Positions 26,644-35,902 are shown, counted from the stretch's first letter. The stretch is DNA of 64,000 bases from Lysobacter sp. cf310 (GCF_900114355.1 NZ_FOSS01000002.1:263491-327490), one strand, 5' to 3'. Notes: generated from the letters alone by a model not told the origin. Numbers and translations: made by a program.

Positions 26644-28194
26644 ATGGAAGTCATGAATGTATCGCGTCTTCGCTGCATGCTTGCCGTCGTTTTGCTGGGT
26701 ATCGGTTCCCACGCCGCCGCATCGGCGCTGAATCCAACACCCGCGGAGATCCAAGACGGAAAACAGGTCCTGAAGGACACCGCGGCCTGGTTGCTGGAAG
26801 AGCACATCGATCCGGCTAATCCGTCCGCGCCGGCCCTGCCCAACGGCGCACGTCGCTCGGTCCAGCTCAACGAGTCGGCACCCGGCGCGGCGCAGGACCT
26901 GAGCGACTACGAGCGTCTGAACAATCACGCAGCCTGCAGAAGTCTGGAGTTCCTGGCCCTGTACGCGCGCTACGGCGCGGACTTTACGGTGCTGTTGAAC
27001 GACGGTCATACCGAACGCCACCACGTGCGCCTAGGCGTGCGGCGCTATGTCGGCCTGATCCTAAGCCTGCGCTCGAACGCTCCTTCCATGTTCGACTACG
27101 GCGCCATCGCCGCGGTCCCCGACTCGCCCGAGACCGCCAACTACGACACCCTACCCAACGCCGTGTGCGGTCGCGCCCTACTGCTGGCCAGCGATACGAT
27201 GAACGAGCCCGAGTGGGAAACCCGCGCCATCGAGATCGCGCAGTTCCTGCTGCGTCTTCAGAACCCCGACCCCCACTATGTCGGTCGCGTCGATTTGTCT
27301 GGACGCTCCACCCGCGACGGCATCTTCGACGGCGTGTACCGCAAGACCATCGACGGCACGCAACAGAACGTGCTGCGCGCCAACATGCGCGCCTGGAACC
27401 TGGCCGCTGCGCCCTTCTTGGAAGAGGTGTACGCGCGGACCGGCGTTATCGGCTACCACTACGGCGCCATCAAGATCGTGCGCGGTTTGAAAGAGGGGGC
27501 GCTCAGCCAGTACGACTACTACGCCATCGGCGGCCTGCCGGACAGTCCCTACGTCAACAAGGTGTTCTATAGCCCGGACTGCCACGCGCCCACGCCCTAC
27601 TCCGACGGCCAGTGGCATCGCGCGGGCGACCCGTGCCCACGCGGCGTCGACGGCATGTACGCCACAACCGGCACCGACGGCACCGAATATGGCTTGGCCG
27701 CGCTGCACGAATACGGCTACGATCCCGTCGCCCTGACGCAGGCCTATGCCGAGCTCATCGACATGCCTGCGCTGGATAAGCAAGGCTTGCCGCAAACCGA
27801 CTACGACGTCAGCCTGAGCTTGCTGGGCTACTTTCGCATGTGCCGGGTGGCTAGTCCGGCCTGCGCGCCGTATCACTACGGCAGCACCTACGACACCGTC
27901 GGCCTGGGCTTGCTGGCGCGCTTCAAACTCGACCTCGCCCCAACCGCCAATGCGGATGATGTGTTCTTCCAACTCCTGCGCGGCCCGCTGCAACTGGGCA
28001 CCGGCGCCGTGCCCGGACCGCCTAGCGACCCGCGCATGATTGCGCAATGGAAAAAGGTCACCAGCGCGCAGGTCGACGATTACCCGCGATGGATGACCCA
28101 AGGCACCCTGCCGGTCGCCACCAACGCAACCGCCATCTTGAAGTTCATCGCGCGCTGCAAGATCGATCCGGCCGATACTGGATGCCCGAACTGA
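26644..28194 (+). CDS. Large secreted protein of unknown function
   Basis: The 516-residue product has a signal peptide (MNVSRLRCMLAVVLLGIGSHAAA, from either ATG 26644 or ATG 26653). The rest is helix-rich with repeated aromatic/Ala patterns (DYERLNNHAACRSLEFLALYARYG, EEVYARTGVIGYHYGAIKIVRGL), suggesting an alpha/alpha-toroid-like periplasmic or extracellular domain, with several Cys pairs (RVASPACAPYH, ARCKIDPADTGC). No catalytic motif or family is recognised. It stands alone. Confidence 0.7.
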   Translation: MEVMNVSRLRCMLAVVLLGIGSHAAASALNPTPAEIQDGKQVLKDTAAWLLEEHIDPANPSAPALPNGARRSVQLNESAPGAAQDLSDYERLNNHAACRSLEFLALYARYGADFTVLLNDGHTERHHVRLGVRRYVGLILSLRSNAPSMFDYGAIAAVPDSPETANYDTLPNAVCGRALLLASDTMNEPEWETRAIEIAQFLLRLQNPDPHYVGRVDLSGRSTRDGIFDGVYRKTIDGTQQNVLRANMRAWNLAAAPFLEEVYARTGVIGYHYGAIKIVRGLKEGALSQYDYYAIGGLPDSPYVNKVFYSPDCHAPTPYSDGQWHRAGDPCPRGVDGMYATTGTDGTEYGLAALHEYGYDPVALTQAYAELIDMPALDKQGLPQTDYDVSLSLLGYFRMCRVASPACAPYHYGSTYDTVGLGLLARFKLDLAPTANADDVFFQLLRGPLQLGTGAVPGPPSDPRMIAQWKKVTSAQVDDYPRWMTQGTLPVATNATAILKFIARCKIDPADTGCPN

Positions 28195-28353
28195 ATGCGT
28201 TGGCCGACCGTCCCTAGGGCTTAGGACGGGGCGCGCAATCCTCTGCCCCGCTCCTTAAGAAACGATCGATAAGCGATGCATCGCCAGCGAACCGGCTGCG
28301 CCGCGCGGCACCGCCGGCTCGTCTAATGGACGCGCGCAACGAACGGACCGGCC

Positions 28354-28542
28354 TCAATCCTTCGAAGGCGGATCCTCACCCGGCAACGGCTGATGGCCCT
28401 CGCCTTCCGGTAGATCCGCGTTCTGTACATGCTTGCGGCGCGCCTGCCCTTCACCGTCGTGCGGATTTTCGCCAGGCAGCGGCTGATGGCCCTGCCCGTC
28501 CGGCGGGCCTTCGCCGCCTTGCTTGCTGTTGTCCTTGCCCAT
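28354..28542 (-). CDS. Small hydrophilic protein with GHQPLPGE repeat
   Basis: ATG 28542, with GAGGCG upstream, gives 62 residues, MGKDNSKQGGEGPPDGQG onward. It contains two copies of G(Q/E)GHQPLPGE(N/D)P, one in each half, and almost no hydrophobic residues. It should be disordered. No function is known to me. The frame opens further upstream, but that part is shadow-like. Confidence 0.55.
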   Translation of the reverse strand: MGKDNSKQGGEGPPDGQGHQPLPGENPHDGEGQARRKHVQNADLPEGEGHQPLPGEDPPSKD

Positions 28543-28695
28543 GTCGATCGCCTCGTAAGCGCCGGGTGGGGTCCGGCTAATCTGCACGCTGCGTGTTGGG
28601 CGGTTAAGGCAGGGTCTAGCGCTTGCTCGCCGCTCTTCACGGTTACCGAACGTTAGCCGTCCATGCACGAGGAACGTGGGGTCGCGACGCCCGCG

Positions 28696-28944
28696 TCAAG
28701 GCACGTCGCAACGCCAGATCGAACTCGCCAGCCACAGGTTGGCGCGGGTGACGTGATTGTAGACCTCTTCCAGCGGCGTGCCGCCTTGCGCGATGCATTG
28801 GGCATTCGCATCCGCGCGCGCATCCGCCAGGGCGATGCCCGGATCGTAGCTCTGCCCGTGGCCGCTGACGGTCACCACGGTCGCGAAGGCGGATCCGCAG
28901 ATCAACAGCAGCGCCAGCGCTGTCGTTATCGAGTATTTCCTCAT
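28696..28944 (-). CDS. Small secreted protein, hypothetical
   Basis: ATG 28944 gives 82 residues with a clear signal peptide (MRKYSITTALALLLICGSAFA). The mature part is VVTVSGHGQSYDPGIALADARADANAQCIAQGGTPLEEV, a helix with a Cys, and a second Cys near the end (SSIWRCDVP), probably a disulfide. No family is recognised. The upstream extension of the frame lacks a signal peptide. Confidence 0.7.
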   Translation of the reverse strand: MRKYSITTALALLLICGSAFATVVTVSGHGQSYDPGIALADARADANAQCIAQGGTPLEEVYNHVTRANLWLASSIWRCDVP

Positions 28945-29151
28945 GCTCGTTCTCCCGTGCCCGAGTGGACGCGCGCATTCGAACATGGCGCATGGAGGGG
29001 ACCGTGAAAGGCGGGTAATCGAACCGTAAAGCCGATGGCCTCGCGCGTTGGACAGGGACGTAACGCAACCACGCAATCGGATGTGGGAGATGGTTGAATA
29101 GCGTTCGTAAGCGAGCCAGCGGCCTCAGATCATGTCTCAGGAGCGAGAGAG

Positions 29152-29508
29152 ATGTCCTTAAGCATCACCGACCTCAAAGCCTACGTCCCCGCCCAGGACT
29201 TCGAAGTGTCCAAAGGCTTCTACCAGGCCATGGGGTTCGCCCTGTCCGAGGGCTGGGGCGGCACCGCCGATTTCGACTTGAACGGCCACTGCTTCCGGTT
29301 GCAGAACTACTACGTCAAGGACTGGGCCGAGAACTTCATGATGGTGATCGGCGTGCCGGACATCGAGGCCTGGCACCAACGCGCCAAGGAGGTCGTGGCC
29401 AGCGGCCGCTATGCGCCGGCGCGCTACATGCCGCCCGAACCGGTGGACGACTCCAGCGTGCTGCATGTCTGGGACCCGTGCGGCGTGCTGCTGATCTTCG
29501 TGCAGTAG
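29152..29508 (+). CDS. VOC (glyoxalase/bleomycin-resistance) fold protein
   Basis: The 118-residue protein shows the VOC pattern: ITDLKAYVPAQDFEVSKGFYQAMGFALSEGW, a middle AENFMMVIGVPDIEAWHQRAKEVV and a final DPCGVLLIFVQ. It is the size of one paired beta-alpha-beta-beta-beta unit. Metal ligands are not obvious and the substrate is unknown. GAGAGAG precedes the ATG. Confidence 0.85.
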   Translation: MSLSITDLKAYVPAQDFEVSKGFYQAMGFALSEGWGGTADFDLNGHCFRLQNYYVKDWAENFMMVIGVPDIEAWHQRAKEVVASGRYAPARYMPPEPVDDSSVLHVWDPCGVLLIFVQ

Positions 29509-29568
29509 CGGGCATCCGCGCCGCCGCTTTGCTTCTAGAATTGCCGATCGCACCGACGCCCCGAGCGC

Positions 29569-30189
29569 ATGAACACCCATCCCGTCTACAAGCCCGCCTC
29601 CCTCGCCGACATCGACAGCATGATCGCCGCGCACCCCTTTGCGCTGGTCATCAGCTCCACCGAGGGCGCACCGCTGGCCACGCCGGTACCGCTATTGCTG
29701 GAACGCGGTGCCGACGGCGAGCTGAGCCTGCTGGGCCACGTGCCGCGCACCCATCCGCATACCGAGCTGCTGCGCCGGCAGCCGCGGGCGCTGGCGGTGT
29801 TCCAGGGCGAGCACGGCTACATCTCGCCCTCGTGGCTGAGCGACCGCACCCAGGCGCCGACCTGGAACTACGAGAGCGTGCAACTGGAGATCGAAGTCGA
29901 GTTCGACGACAGCGACGAAGCCACCCAGGACGCGCTGAATCGCCTGGTCGACCACATGGAGCGCGGTCGCCCGAACGCCTGGTCGGTCGCCGAGATGGGC
30001 GTGCGCTACGCCAAGCTCGCTCCCTACGTGGTCGCCTTCCGCGCCCGCGTGATCGCGGCTTACGCCAAGTTCAAGCTGGGCCAGAACGAGCGGCCTGTCG
30101 ATCTCGCGGAGATCCTCGCCGGCCTGGAACGGGAGCAACAGCGGCCGTTGCTGGAGGCCATGCTGAGGACCGGCGCTTCGGTCGATTGA
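29569..30189 (+). CDS. PaiB-type FMN-binding protein
   Basis: The 206-residue protein matches the PaiB/FMN-binding split-barrel family: MNTHPVYKPASLADIDSMIAAHPFALVIS at the start, LLGHVPRTHPHTELLR, FQGEHGYISPSWL, APTWNYESVQ, and a helical C-terminus with KFKLGQNERP. In Bacillus the family is linked to repression of sporulation and protease genes; here the role is unknown. It follows the VOC gene in the same direction. Confidence 0.9.
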   Translation: MNTHPVYKPASLADIDSMIAAHPFALVISSTEGAPLATPVPLLLERGADGELSLLGHVPRTHPHTELLRRQPRALAVFQGEHGYISPSWLSDRTQAPTWNYESVQLEIEVEFDDSDEATQDALNRLVDHMERGRPNAWSVAEMGVRYAKLAPYVVAFRARVIAAYAKFKLGQNERPVDLAEILAGLEREQQRPLLEAMLRTGASVD

Positions 30190-30454
30190 GCGGAGCGCGA
30201 TCCGCTGCGTGGCGGAACCCGCGTATCGAAGTATTCGTGTGCGGGAACGCAGCCTTGGGTGTACTTCATCCAGGTCGAGCGATAGGCCGCATCGAAAGGT
30301 CCTCATCGCCAAGCTCGTAGGCGCTAACGCACTATCGCGTCGATGGACCGTGCGCGAGGTGCGCCGAAGCGAACGCCGACGCTCTGGAACCTACAGGCGC
30401 GCGGGCTATGATTCGGGCAGCAAGCACTAACCGACTACTCGCCAGCGAGGCACC

Positions 30455-31132
30455 ATGGCCCCATCCAGCCGTGCAGCAGGTTCAGTCGCCGCCGCGATCG
30501 TGGCCCGTCGCGTCGCGTGGGCCGTGTTGTGGTTGCTCGCGTTGGCCGTGGTGCTGCACTTCCTGTGGGGTACCTTCCACAAGTACGCGCCGCAAGACCC
30601 CAACGCCTACGGCATGTTCTGGTCGCGGCGCGCCTGGCTATGGACGCATTTGGCCGGCGGCACGCTGACCGCGCTGCTGGGGCCGTGGCAGTTCATCGCG
30701 CGCCTGCGCAATGCCTACCCGCGCGCGCACCGCTGGACCGGCCGCGTATACCTGAGCGCGATGCTGGTGGCTTGCGTCGGCGCCGCCGGCCTGATCGCCA
30801 CCACGCCCGGCGGTTTCGCCTTGCAGGCCGCGTTCGCCGCGACCGCGCTGGCCTGGCTGTGCACCGCCCTGCCCGGCTATATCGCAATCCGCGCCGGCCG
30901 CACGCAGGACCACAGGCGCTGGATGCTGCGCAACTACATCGTCACCCTGGCGCCGATGGTGTTCCGCCTGTCGATCCAGGTGCCGGGCATGATGGCGCTG
31001 GCGCATCCGGCAGTGCTGATCCCGACGCTGCTGTGGCTGAGCTGGGCCGCGCCGCTGCTGGTCTACGAGCTGACGTCCGCCATAGCGCGCTGGGTACGTC
31101 GCGCCCCCACCCCTCAAGCCGAATTGGCATAA
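30455..31132 (+). CDS. DUF2306-like membrane protein
   Basis: The 225-residue protein has about six hydrophobic helices and the DUF2306 landmarks: HLAGGTLTALLGPWQFIARLRNAYPRAHRWTGRVYL (with conserved His, Gln, Arg) and RAGRTQDHRRWMLRNYIVTLAPMVFRL. The function is unknown. It sits alone after a 265-base gap in which I see nothing. Confidence 0.87.
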   Translation: MAPSSRAAGSVAAAIVARRVAWAVLWLLALAVVLHFLWGTFHKYAPQDPNAYGMFWSRRAWLWTHLAGGTLTALLGPWQFIARLRNAYPRAHRWTGRVYLSAMLVACVGAAGLIATTPGGFALQAAFAATALAWLCTALPGYIAIRAGRTQDHRRWMLRNYIVTLAPMVFRLSIQVPGMMALAHPAVLIPTLLWLSWAAPLLVYELTSAIARWVRRAPTPQAELA

Positions 31133-31188
31133 GCCTCCGGGTACTGCACAGGATCAGGCACTTGCCCGAGTAGCGCTGCCCGCGCGCG

Positions 31189-31581
31189 CTACTCCTCGGA
31201 GCGCCCCGTGCCCTCGCGATCCCGTTCGTAATGCCGCTTGAATGGAAACGCCGGCAACCAGGACTCGCGGCGGATCGTCCAGTTCTCGTACGTCGGCGTC
31301 AATCGATCGGGAACATCCAGAGCGCCCAGGCTCACCTCGATCTCGTCGCCCATGCGCGCGAACACCGATGAGCCGCAGCGCGGGCAGAAGAAGCGGCCCG
31401 CGTAGTCGCGGGTGTCGCCCTCCACCGTCACCGCGTCCTCGGGGAAGATCGCGGAGCCGTGGAATACCGAGCCCGAGTGCTTCCGGCAATCGAGGCAATG
31501 GCACAGACCGACCCGGTAGGGGTGGCCCGAGGCCACCAATCGGACGTCGCCGCACAGGCAACTGCCGGTGATTCGCTCCAT
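31189..31581 (-). CDS. GFA-family (Gfa-like) zinc protein
   Basis: The 130-residue protein has the GFA zinc pattern: GSCLCGDVRL, LCHCLDCRKHSGSVF and FFCPRCGSSVF, giving the CxC, CxxC and CxxC sites. Family members were named for glutathione-dependent formaldehyde activation, though most have no demonstrated enzymatic role. A short Arg/Glu tail follows. Confidence 0.92.
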   Translation of the reverse strand: MERITGSCLCGDVRLVASGHPYRVGLCHCLDCRKHSGSVFHGSAIFPEDAVTVEGDTRDYAGRFFCPRCGSSVFARMGDEIEVSLGALDVPDRLTPTYENWTIRRESWLPAFPFKRHYERDREGTGRSEE

Positions 31582-31678
31582 GGTGCATCTCCTCTAAGCA
31601 AGATCGGCCACAGCGGACGGTAACGCCGGCGGAGTCAAGCGCGTGTCCACGCGTATCGGCTCGGGATCCGCACCCGGC

Positions 31679-32245
31679 TTAGGTCGGCTCGATGAATCCG
31701 CTGGTCTTGTGTATCCGGACGAAGCCTTCCTTCATCACCGGCAGATCCGCCAGGCACGCGGCGGCTTGCTCCACGTCTCGCACGAAGATGTCGACATGTG
31801 ACGTCTTAAGATCGGTTTCGGACAGGAACTCGATGCCCGCCTCGTGCAGGCGCTGAGTCAGTAGTTGCTGGGTGCTGTGCAGGATTTGTAGCGACCGTGG
31901 CGCGGTTTCCGCCACGAACAGAGGATCGTCGCTGTAGGCGGCGAGTTGCGCCTTGGCGTCGCCGGTGAAGCGCACCACCACGCGATAGGTCGGCCGGTGC
32001 TCGATGTACAGCCCGGCGAACGTGTCCGGCCGTTCGGCCTCGATGCGCTGTCCCAGCTTGCCGATCTCGAGCTCGCGCATGGTGCGGCGCTCGGCTTCGG
32101 CGATGGACACGCCGTAGGTCTGCGCATACCAGTGCGCGGTGGGACTGTCTTCGGGCGGATTCGCCAAGACGGTCATCGAGAGCAACAGGCCGCCGGTTAG
32201 AAACACCGCTGCGAAACGCAGCGATTTGCGCGTGGCATCTTCCAT
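31679..32245 (-). CDS. Secreted hypothetical protein
   Basis: ATG 32245, with AAGGAG upstream, gives 188 residues with a signal peptide (LRFAAVFLTGGLLLSMTVLANP). The mature protein contains THMRELEIGKLG-like helices and a beta-alpha unit FAGLYIEHRPTYRVVVRFTGDAK, then IFVRDVEQAAACLADL. It resembles small periplasmic proteins found near secreted proteases in this group. I do not recognise a family. Confidence 0.7.
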   Translation of the reverse strand: MEDATRKSLRFAAVFLTGGLLLSMTVLANPPEDSPTAHWYAQTYGVSIAEAERRTMRELEIGKLGQRIEAERPDTFAGLYIEHRPTYRVVVRFTGDAKAQLAAYSDDPLFVAETAPRSLQILHSTQQLLTQRLHEAGIEFLSETDLKTSHVDIFVRDVEQAAACLADLPVMKEGFVRIHKTSGFIEPT

Positions 32246-32398
32246 GAGACGGCGCTCCTTGATCCGATGAGGGCACACGCCCGCGACTGTAGCGCGCCGC
32301 CGCGAGGCCGCGTCACCGGCTCAACGCACGACGCACCGCATCCGCGGGCGGCAGCGCCGGCTACAGGGGCGCGATTCGGACAGCGCGCTCCGCCCCGG

Positions 32399-34042
32399 CT
32401 AGGCCATCCTCATGCCCGAGCCCTGCGTCTGGGTCTGATTCTGAGTCGCCGTGCGTTGCGCCAGCTCGCGCTCGGCCACCACGCGCTCGCCTTCCTCGGC
32501 GCTCTGGCGTTGCGGGACGGCGACCGCGGCGGCGGTGTGGACCGCTTCGGTGCTGCGGTTGAACGCGGGGTGGTCGTTGACGCGGCTGACTTCGACGGCG
32601 CGGGCGCGCGAGCCGTCGTTGTTCAACTCCACGCGGTCCGGATTGATGTCCGCGCGCAGGCTGGCCACGGTGAGCACGCCGGCGAGGTTGGCGCTGTGTT
32701 GGCCGGCGGGGATGCCGCGTTCGCGCTCGACGCCGTGCACGTGGTCCAGCACCTGCGGAAACATCGAGGCATAGGTGCTTTGCGCGCCGCCGGTGGGTTG
32801 GACCGCACCTTGGCGCTGGTCGCCGGGCGGCTGTGCCGGCGGCGCGACGGGCGCGGCGCCCGGGGCTTGCTGGGCCGGCGCCTGCGGGTCGGGCGCGGCG
32901 GCGTTTTCCTGGCGTCGGCGCACCGCTTCGGCGGCTTCGGGCAGCCCGCGCTCCACCGCGCGGGCGTTGATCGCGTCGCGGGTGCGCTCGTCGGCGATGC
33001 CGTTGGCGGGCTCGATGTTTTCGTCGCGCTGGAACCGGCGCACGGCCGCCTGGGTGTTGGCGTCGTAGCGGCGGGTCACGTCCAGCAGACCGTCGTTGTC
33101 GCGGTAGCCCAGGCCGCGCAGTTGGCCCTGCAGGTCGGCGACCGGATCGCCGCGGTCGCCGGTGTTCAACACGCGGTCGTTCAAGGGCCCGTAGAGGTCG
33201 GTGATGCTCTTGAGGCGGAAGTTGGGGTCGGCCTGCAGCACGTCGCCGCGCATGCGGTCCATCAGCGCCTGGTCGACGGTGCCGGTCTGCGGGGTGATGC
33301 CGGCGTCGCGCTGGTAGTTGCGCACGGCTTGCGCGGTGGACGGGCCGAAATCGCCGTCAGGCGAAATCGCTTGACCATTGGTGCCGCGCACGTTCAGCGC
33401 CGCCAGGTACTGCTGCATTTCGAACGCGCGCGCGTTGGCGTCGCCACTGCGCAAAACGGCGTCGGCGGCAGGCGCCGGCGCTGCCGGCGTGAGGTCCACG
33501 CCGTCGCGCTGCACGGAGGTCACCAGGTCGGCGACCTGGCCCTCCCAGCCGCGCGCCAGCCCGGCAATGTGGGCGGCGCGGTCGCTGCCGTTGACGATGG
33601 CGCGCGCGCCGTCGTAGTCGGTGGTGTTGGCGTTGACGTATTGGTCCAGGCGGCGCTCGGTGAACAGGCCGTCGCGCATGCCGATCACCAGCACGCGCGA
33701 GGCGGTTTGCGGATCGGCGGCCAAGGCGGGAGTGTCCGCCAGCTCGCTGCCGCGCCCCAGCGCTTCGCCCAGGCGTTGGTAGTTGTCGCGATGGGTGAGG
33801 TGAGCGTAGCCGCGGCCGAAGTACTCCTCGCCGCCCTGGTAGCCCAGGCGCGCGGCCTGCTGGCGGCCGTAGTCTTCCTCGGGCTTGGTGAAGTTGAGGC
33901 TTTCGTGCTCGGCCGTGGCCAGCACGTAGGCGATCTGGCGCTGGTCGGTGACGCCCTCGTTCAAGCAGGTTTGCACGATCAGGCGCACCGCCTGATCGCG
34001 GGTAATGGGGGAAGCGGCACTGCGCCCGTATCCATCGCTCAT
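32399..34042 (-). CDS. Antibacterial T4SS effector: GH19 lysozyme-like, two PG-binding domains, XVIPCD
   Basis: Domains in order of the 547-residue protein: a GH19-like muramidase/chitinase domain (about 10-180) with ATAEHESLNF (candidate catalytic Glu47) and YFGRGYAHLTHRDNYQRLG; two peptidoglycan-binding domains (about 205-265 and 292-360; FGPSTAQAVRNYQRD and YDANTQAAVRRFQRD); a Pro/Ala linker; and a C-terminal XVIPCD-like domain (about 424-547; HSANLAGVLTVASLRADINPDRVEL) ending in a Gln-rich tail. XVIPCDs are VirD4-binding secretion signals of Xanthomonadales killing T4SSs. No signal peptide is present, as expected. The cognate lipoprotein gene is directly upstream. Confidence 0.85.
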   Translation of the reverse strand: MSDGYGRSAASPITRDQAVRLIVQTCLNEGVTDQRQIAYVLATAEHESLNFTKPEEDYGRQQAARLGYQGGEEYFGRGYAHLTHRDNYQRLGEALGRGSELADTPALAADPQTASRVLVIGMRDGLFTERRLDQYVNANTTDYDGARAIVNGSDRAAHIAGLARGWEGQVADLVTSVQRDGVDLTPAAPAPAADAVLRSGDANARAFEMQQYLAALNVRGTNGQAISPDGDFGPSTAQAVRNYQRDAGITPQTGTVDQALMDRMRGDVLQADPNFRLKSITDLYGPLNDRVLNTGDRGDPVADLQGQLRGLGYRDNDGLLDVTRRYDANTQAAVRRFQRDENIEPANGIADERTRDAINARAVERGLPEAAEAVRRRQENAAAPDPQAPAQQAPGAAPVAPPAQPPGDQRQGAVQPTGGAQSTYASMFPQVLDHVHGVERERGIPAGQHSANLAGVLTVASLRADINPDRVELNNDGSRARAVEVSRVNDHPAFNRSTEAVHTAAAVAVPQRQSAEEGERVVAERELAQRTATQNQTQTQGSGMRMA

Positions 34043-34108
34043 GACGTCCTATCTCCTTGTGTCTTTGAACTCCTGGGGGCCGCGCGTCGTGCGCGGCCCC
34101 GGCCCGTG

Positions 34109-35224
34109 TTACGGGGCGTTTTTGGTGCAGGTGTTGTATTGCTTGCGTTCCACGACCTTGGGCGTGCCGGCGCGCGCGTCGATGGTTTGCTCGCCGCGCT
34201 CGCAGGCCCCGCTGCGGGACCACACGTACAGCCGGCCCACGGCGATGCGCGACACCGATTGCCCACGCACCAGTTCCGCCAGCGCGCGGTTTTCGACCAA
34301 GCGCCGAGTACTGGCGTCGTACAAATAGTAGGTGTAGGACGGATCGCCGTAAGTGCCGTCCAAGCCGGTCCAGACCATCAGATCCTCATGCCCGTCGGCG
34401 TTGAGGTCCGACAATGCGAAGCTGTGCCAACCGTCGGCAAAGCCCGTGTCCAGGGGGCCGCGATAGCCGGTGGCGCCGGATTGCGGCGGCAAGGCCACCA
34501 CCACCTGCGCCGGCGTCAGCGTTTGCGGCTCAGCCAGGTCCGGCGCCTTGATCTGCAGGCTGGGGCCTTGGCACACCATCCGCCCCTGCCCGCTGCACCC
34601 CTCCGAACTCAAGGTAATGACGGCATCGCCCAACTTCAGGCGCAGCGCACCTTGCGCGTCGGGCACGCCCCGCGCGCTCAGCGCCGGTGCAGCAGAGAAC
34701 GATTCATCGGCCAGTACGTCGAAGCGCTCGATGATGCGTTCCAGCCGGCACTCGCCACCGTCGGCGCCGCCAGGCCCCGAGGCCGGCGTAGTTGCGGTGC
34801 ACAGACGGTCGGTCTTGTCCTCCCACGCAGCTTGTTGCGCGCGCAGCGCTTCACGCTCCGCGCCGGCCAGCTCGACGGTGCGTTCTTGAAATAATTGATC
34901 CAAGGCACGGGCCTGATAGGCCAGTTCGTCGTCCAGGCAACGTGATTGCGCTTGGGTGTCGTCGCGCGCGGCGGTCAAGCAATCGCGGTACTTGCGACTG
35001 CCTTGTGGGGGCGGCGGATCCAGCCGTGTAATCGCCGCGACTGGAGCGGCTGCGGGCGCGGTGGCGGCCGCCTTCTCGGCCTGGCCCGACGCGGCAGCGT
35101 CGGCCGCAGGCTGCGACTGCGCCGGGCCTTGGCAGCCCGACAGCACGGCCAGCAGCACCGTGCTGACCATGAGTGTACGGCTGCGCCGACGGCGCTGCGC
35201 TAGATCGTCCTTGTAACGAGCCAT
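34109..35224 (-). CDS. Lipoprotein with LprI-like lysozyme-inhibitor domain; candidate immunity protein
   Basis: The 371-residue protein has a lipobox LAVLSGC (Cys31). After a Pro/Ala spacer, residues about 76-170 fit the LprI/DUF1311 pattern (YRDCLTAARDDTQAQSRCLDDELAYQ, QQAAWEDKTDRLC, GECRLERIIERFDVL), known for lysozyme inhibition. A C-terminal part has a calcium-binding-like DLNADGHEDL segment. It is 66 bases upstream of the effector on the same strand, so it would protect the periplasm from a muramidase. The start is uncertain: ATG 35170 is the alternative. Confidence 0.8.
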   Translation of the reverse strand: MARYKDDLAQRRRRSRTLMVSTVLLAVLSGCQGPAQSQPAADAAASGQAEKAAATAPAAAPVAAITRLDPPPPQGSRKYRDCLTAARDDTQAQSRCLDDELAYQARALDQLFQERTVELAGAEREALRAQQAAWEDKTDRLCTATTPASGPGGADGGECRLERIIERFDVLADESFSAAPALSARGVPDAQGALRLKLGDAVITLSSEGCSGQGRMVCQGPSLQIKAPDLAEPQTLTPAQVVVALPPQSGATGYRGPLDTGFADGWHSFALSDLNADGHEDLMVWTGLDGTYGDPSYTYYLYDASTRRLVENRALAELVRGQSVSRIAVGRLYVWSRSGACERGEQTIDARAGTPKVVERKQYNTCTKNAP

Positions 35225-35357
35225 TCCTGCTTTTCTTAGGGTAGAAGAGACGGTTAAGTGGGCTTATAGCACACCAACTGGGGACGGCCGTAAGACGGGC
35301 GTAATTCGACTTTCTCCACAACACCACGCGGCAAGTAAATGGACCGGCCTTCTTAGG

Positions 35358-35732
35358 CTAACTGCCGTTGCCCTTTGACGCCCCATCTCTGAGCAGGCTC
35401 AGTGCTAGCAATCCGTTCCCCTCCACTTCCAGCCATTCGGGCGGTTCAAAGTACCCCTCGGAATCTGGCTCCAGCCCATACAAGGAAAAGAAGCGATCGA
35501 AGCTCTTCACCAGAACCGTTATCGCCTCGGCCTCGGCGTGACTTCTAAGAAACCATCCTATTGCTGCGTCAGCATCACTGCCGAGCGACGTGTCGTCGTA
35601 CAAGAAATGGATCAGATGTTCTAGTGCGGTTGAGCGCAGCGCAAATTTATCCGCGGCGCGCGTAGGTTCGAAGAGTGCCCATAGATCGTCAATCAATTCC
35701 CGCCGCATATGCGGATACTTGATGTCATTCAT
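35358..35732 (-). CDS. SCO4402-like small protein, possible immunity protein
   Basis: ATG 35732 gives 124 residues starting MNDIKYPHMRRELIDDLWAL, a start typical of the SCO4402 family; the frame also opens at 35765. It is acidic and helix-rich, with no signal peptide, and ends LLRDGASKGNGS. It lies between two toxin/immunity loci, next to transposase debris, so an orphan immunity role is plausible but unproven. Confidence 0.6.
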   Translation of the reverse strand: MNDIKYPHMRRELIDDLWALFEPTRAADKFALRSTALEHLIHFLYDDTSLGSDADAAIGWFLRSHAEAEAITVLVKSFDRFFSLYGLEPDSEGYFEPPEWLEVEGNGLLALSLLRDGASKGNGS

Positions 35733-35765
35733 GGCTTGTTCCACTGCTCCACTTAACCCATTCAC

Positions 35766-35900
35766 CGCTTGGCAGGTCGCTTTCGCACCATGATCGAGCA
35801 GCAGCTAATGCATCGCGCCGGACCGATAGCGATCGGGTGGCCGCGTAAGGCTTGAGCTTGCGGGGAACTGCACCTGAAAGTGCACTCTGCCCCCGTTCCC
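35766..35900 (+). pseudogene. 3' remnant of a RAYT transposase
   Basis: Read on the plus strand, the sequence encodes LAGRFRTMIEQQLMHRAGP and then IGWPRKA-stop (35853-35855). This is the C-terminus of the RAYT transposase at 41250-41936. AAAGTGCACTCTGCCCCC follows, as in the other copies. The rest of the gene is missing. Confidence 0.75.
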
Positions 35901-35902
35901 CG

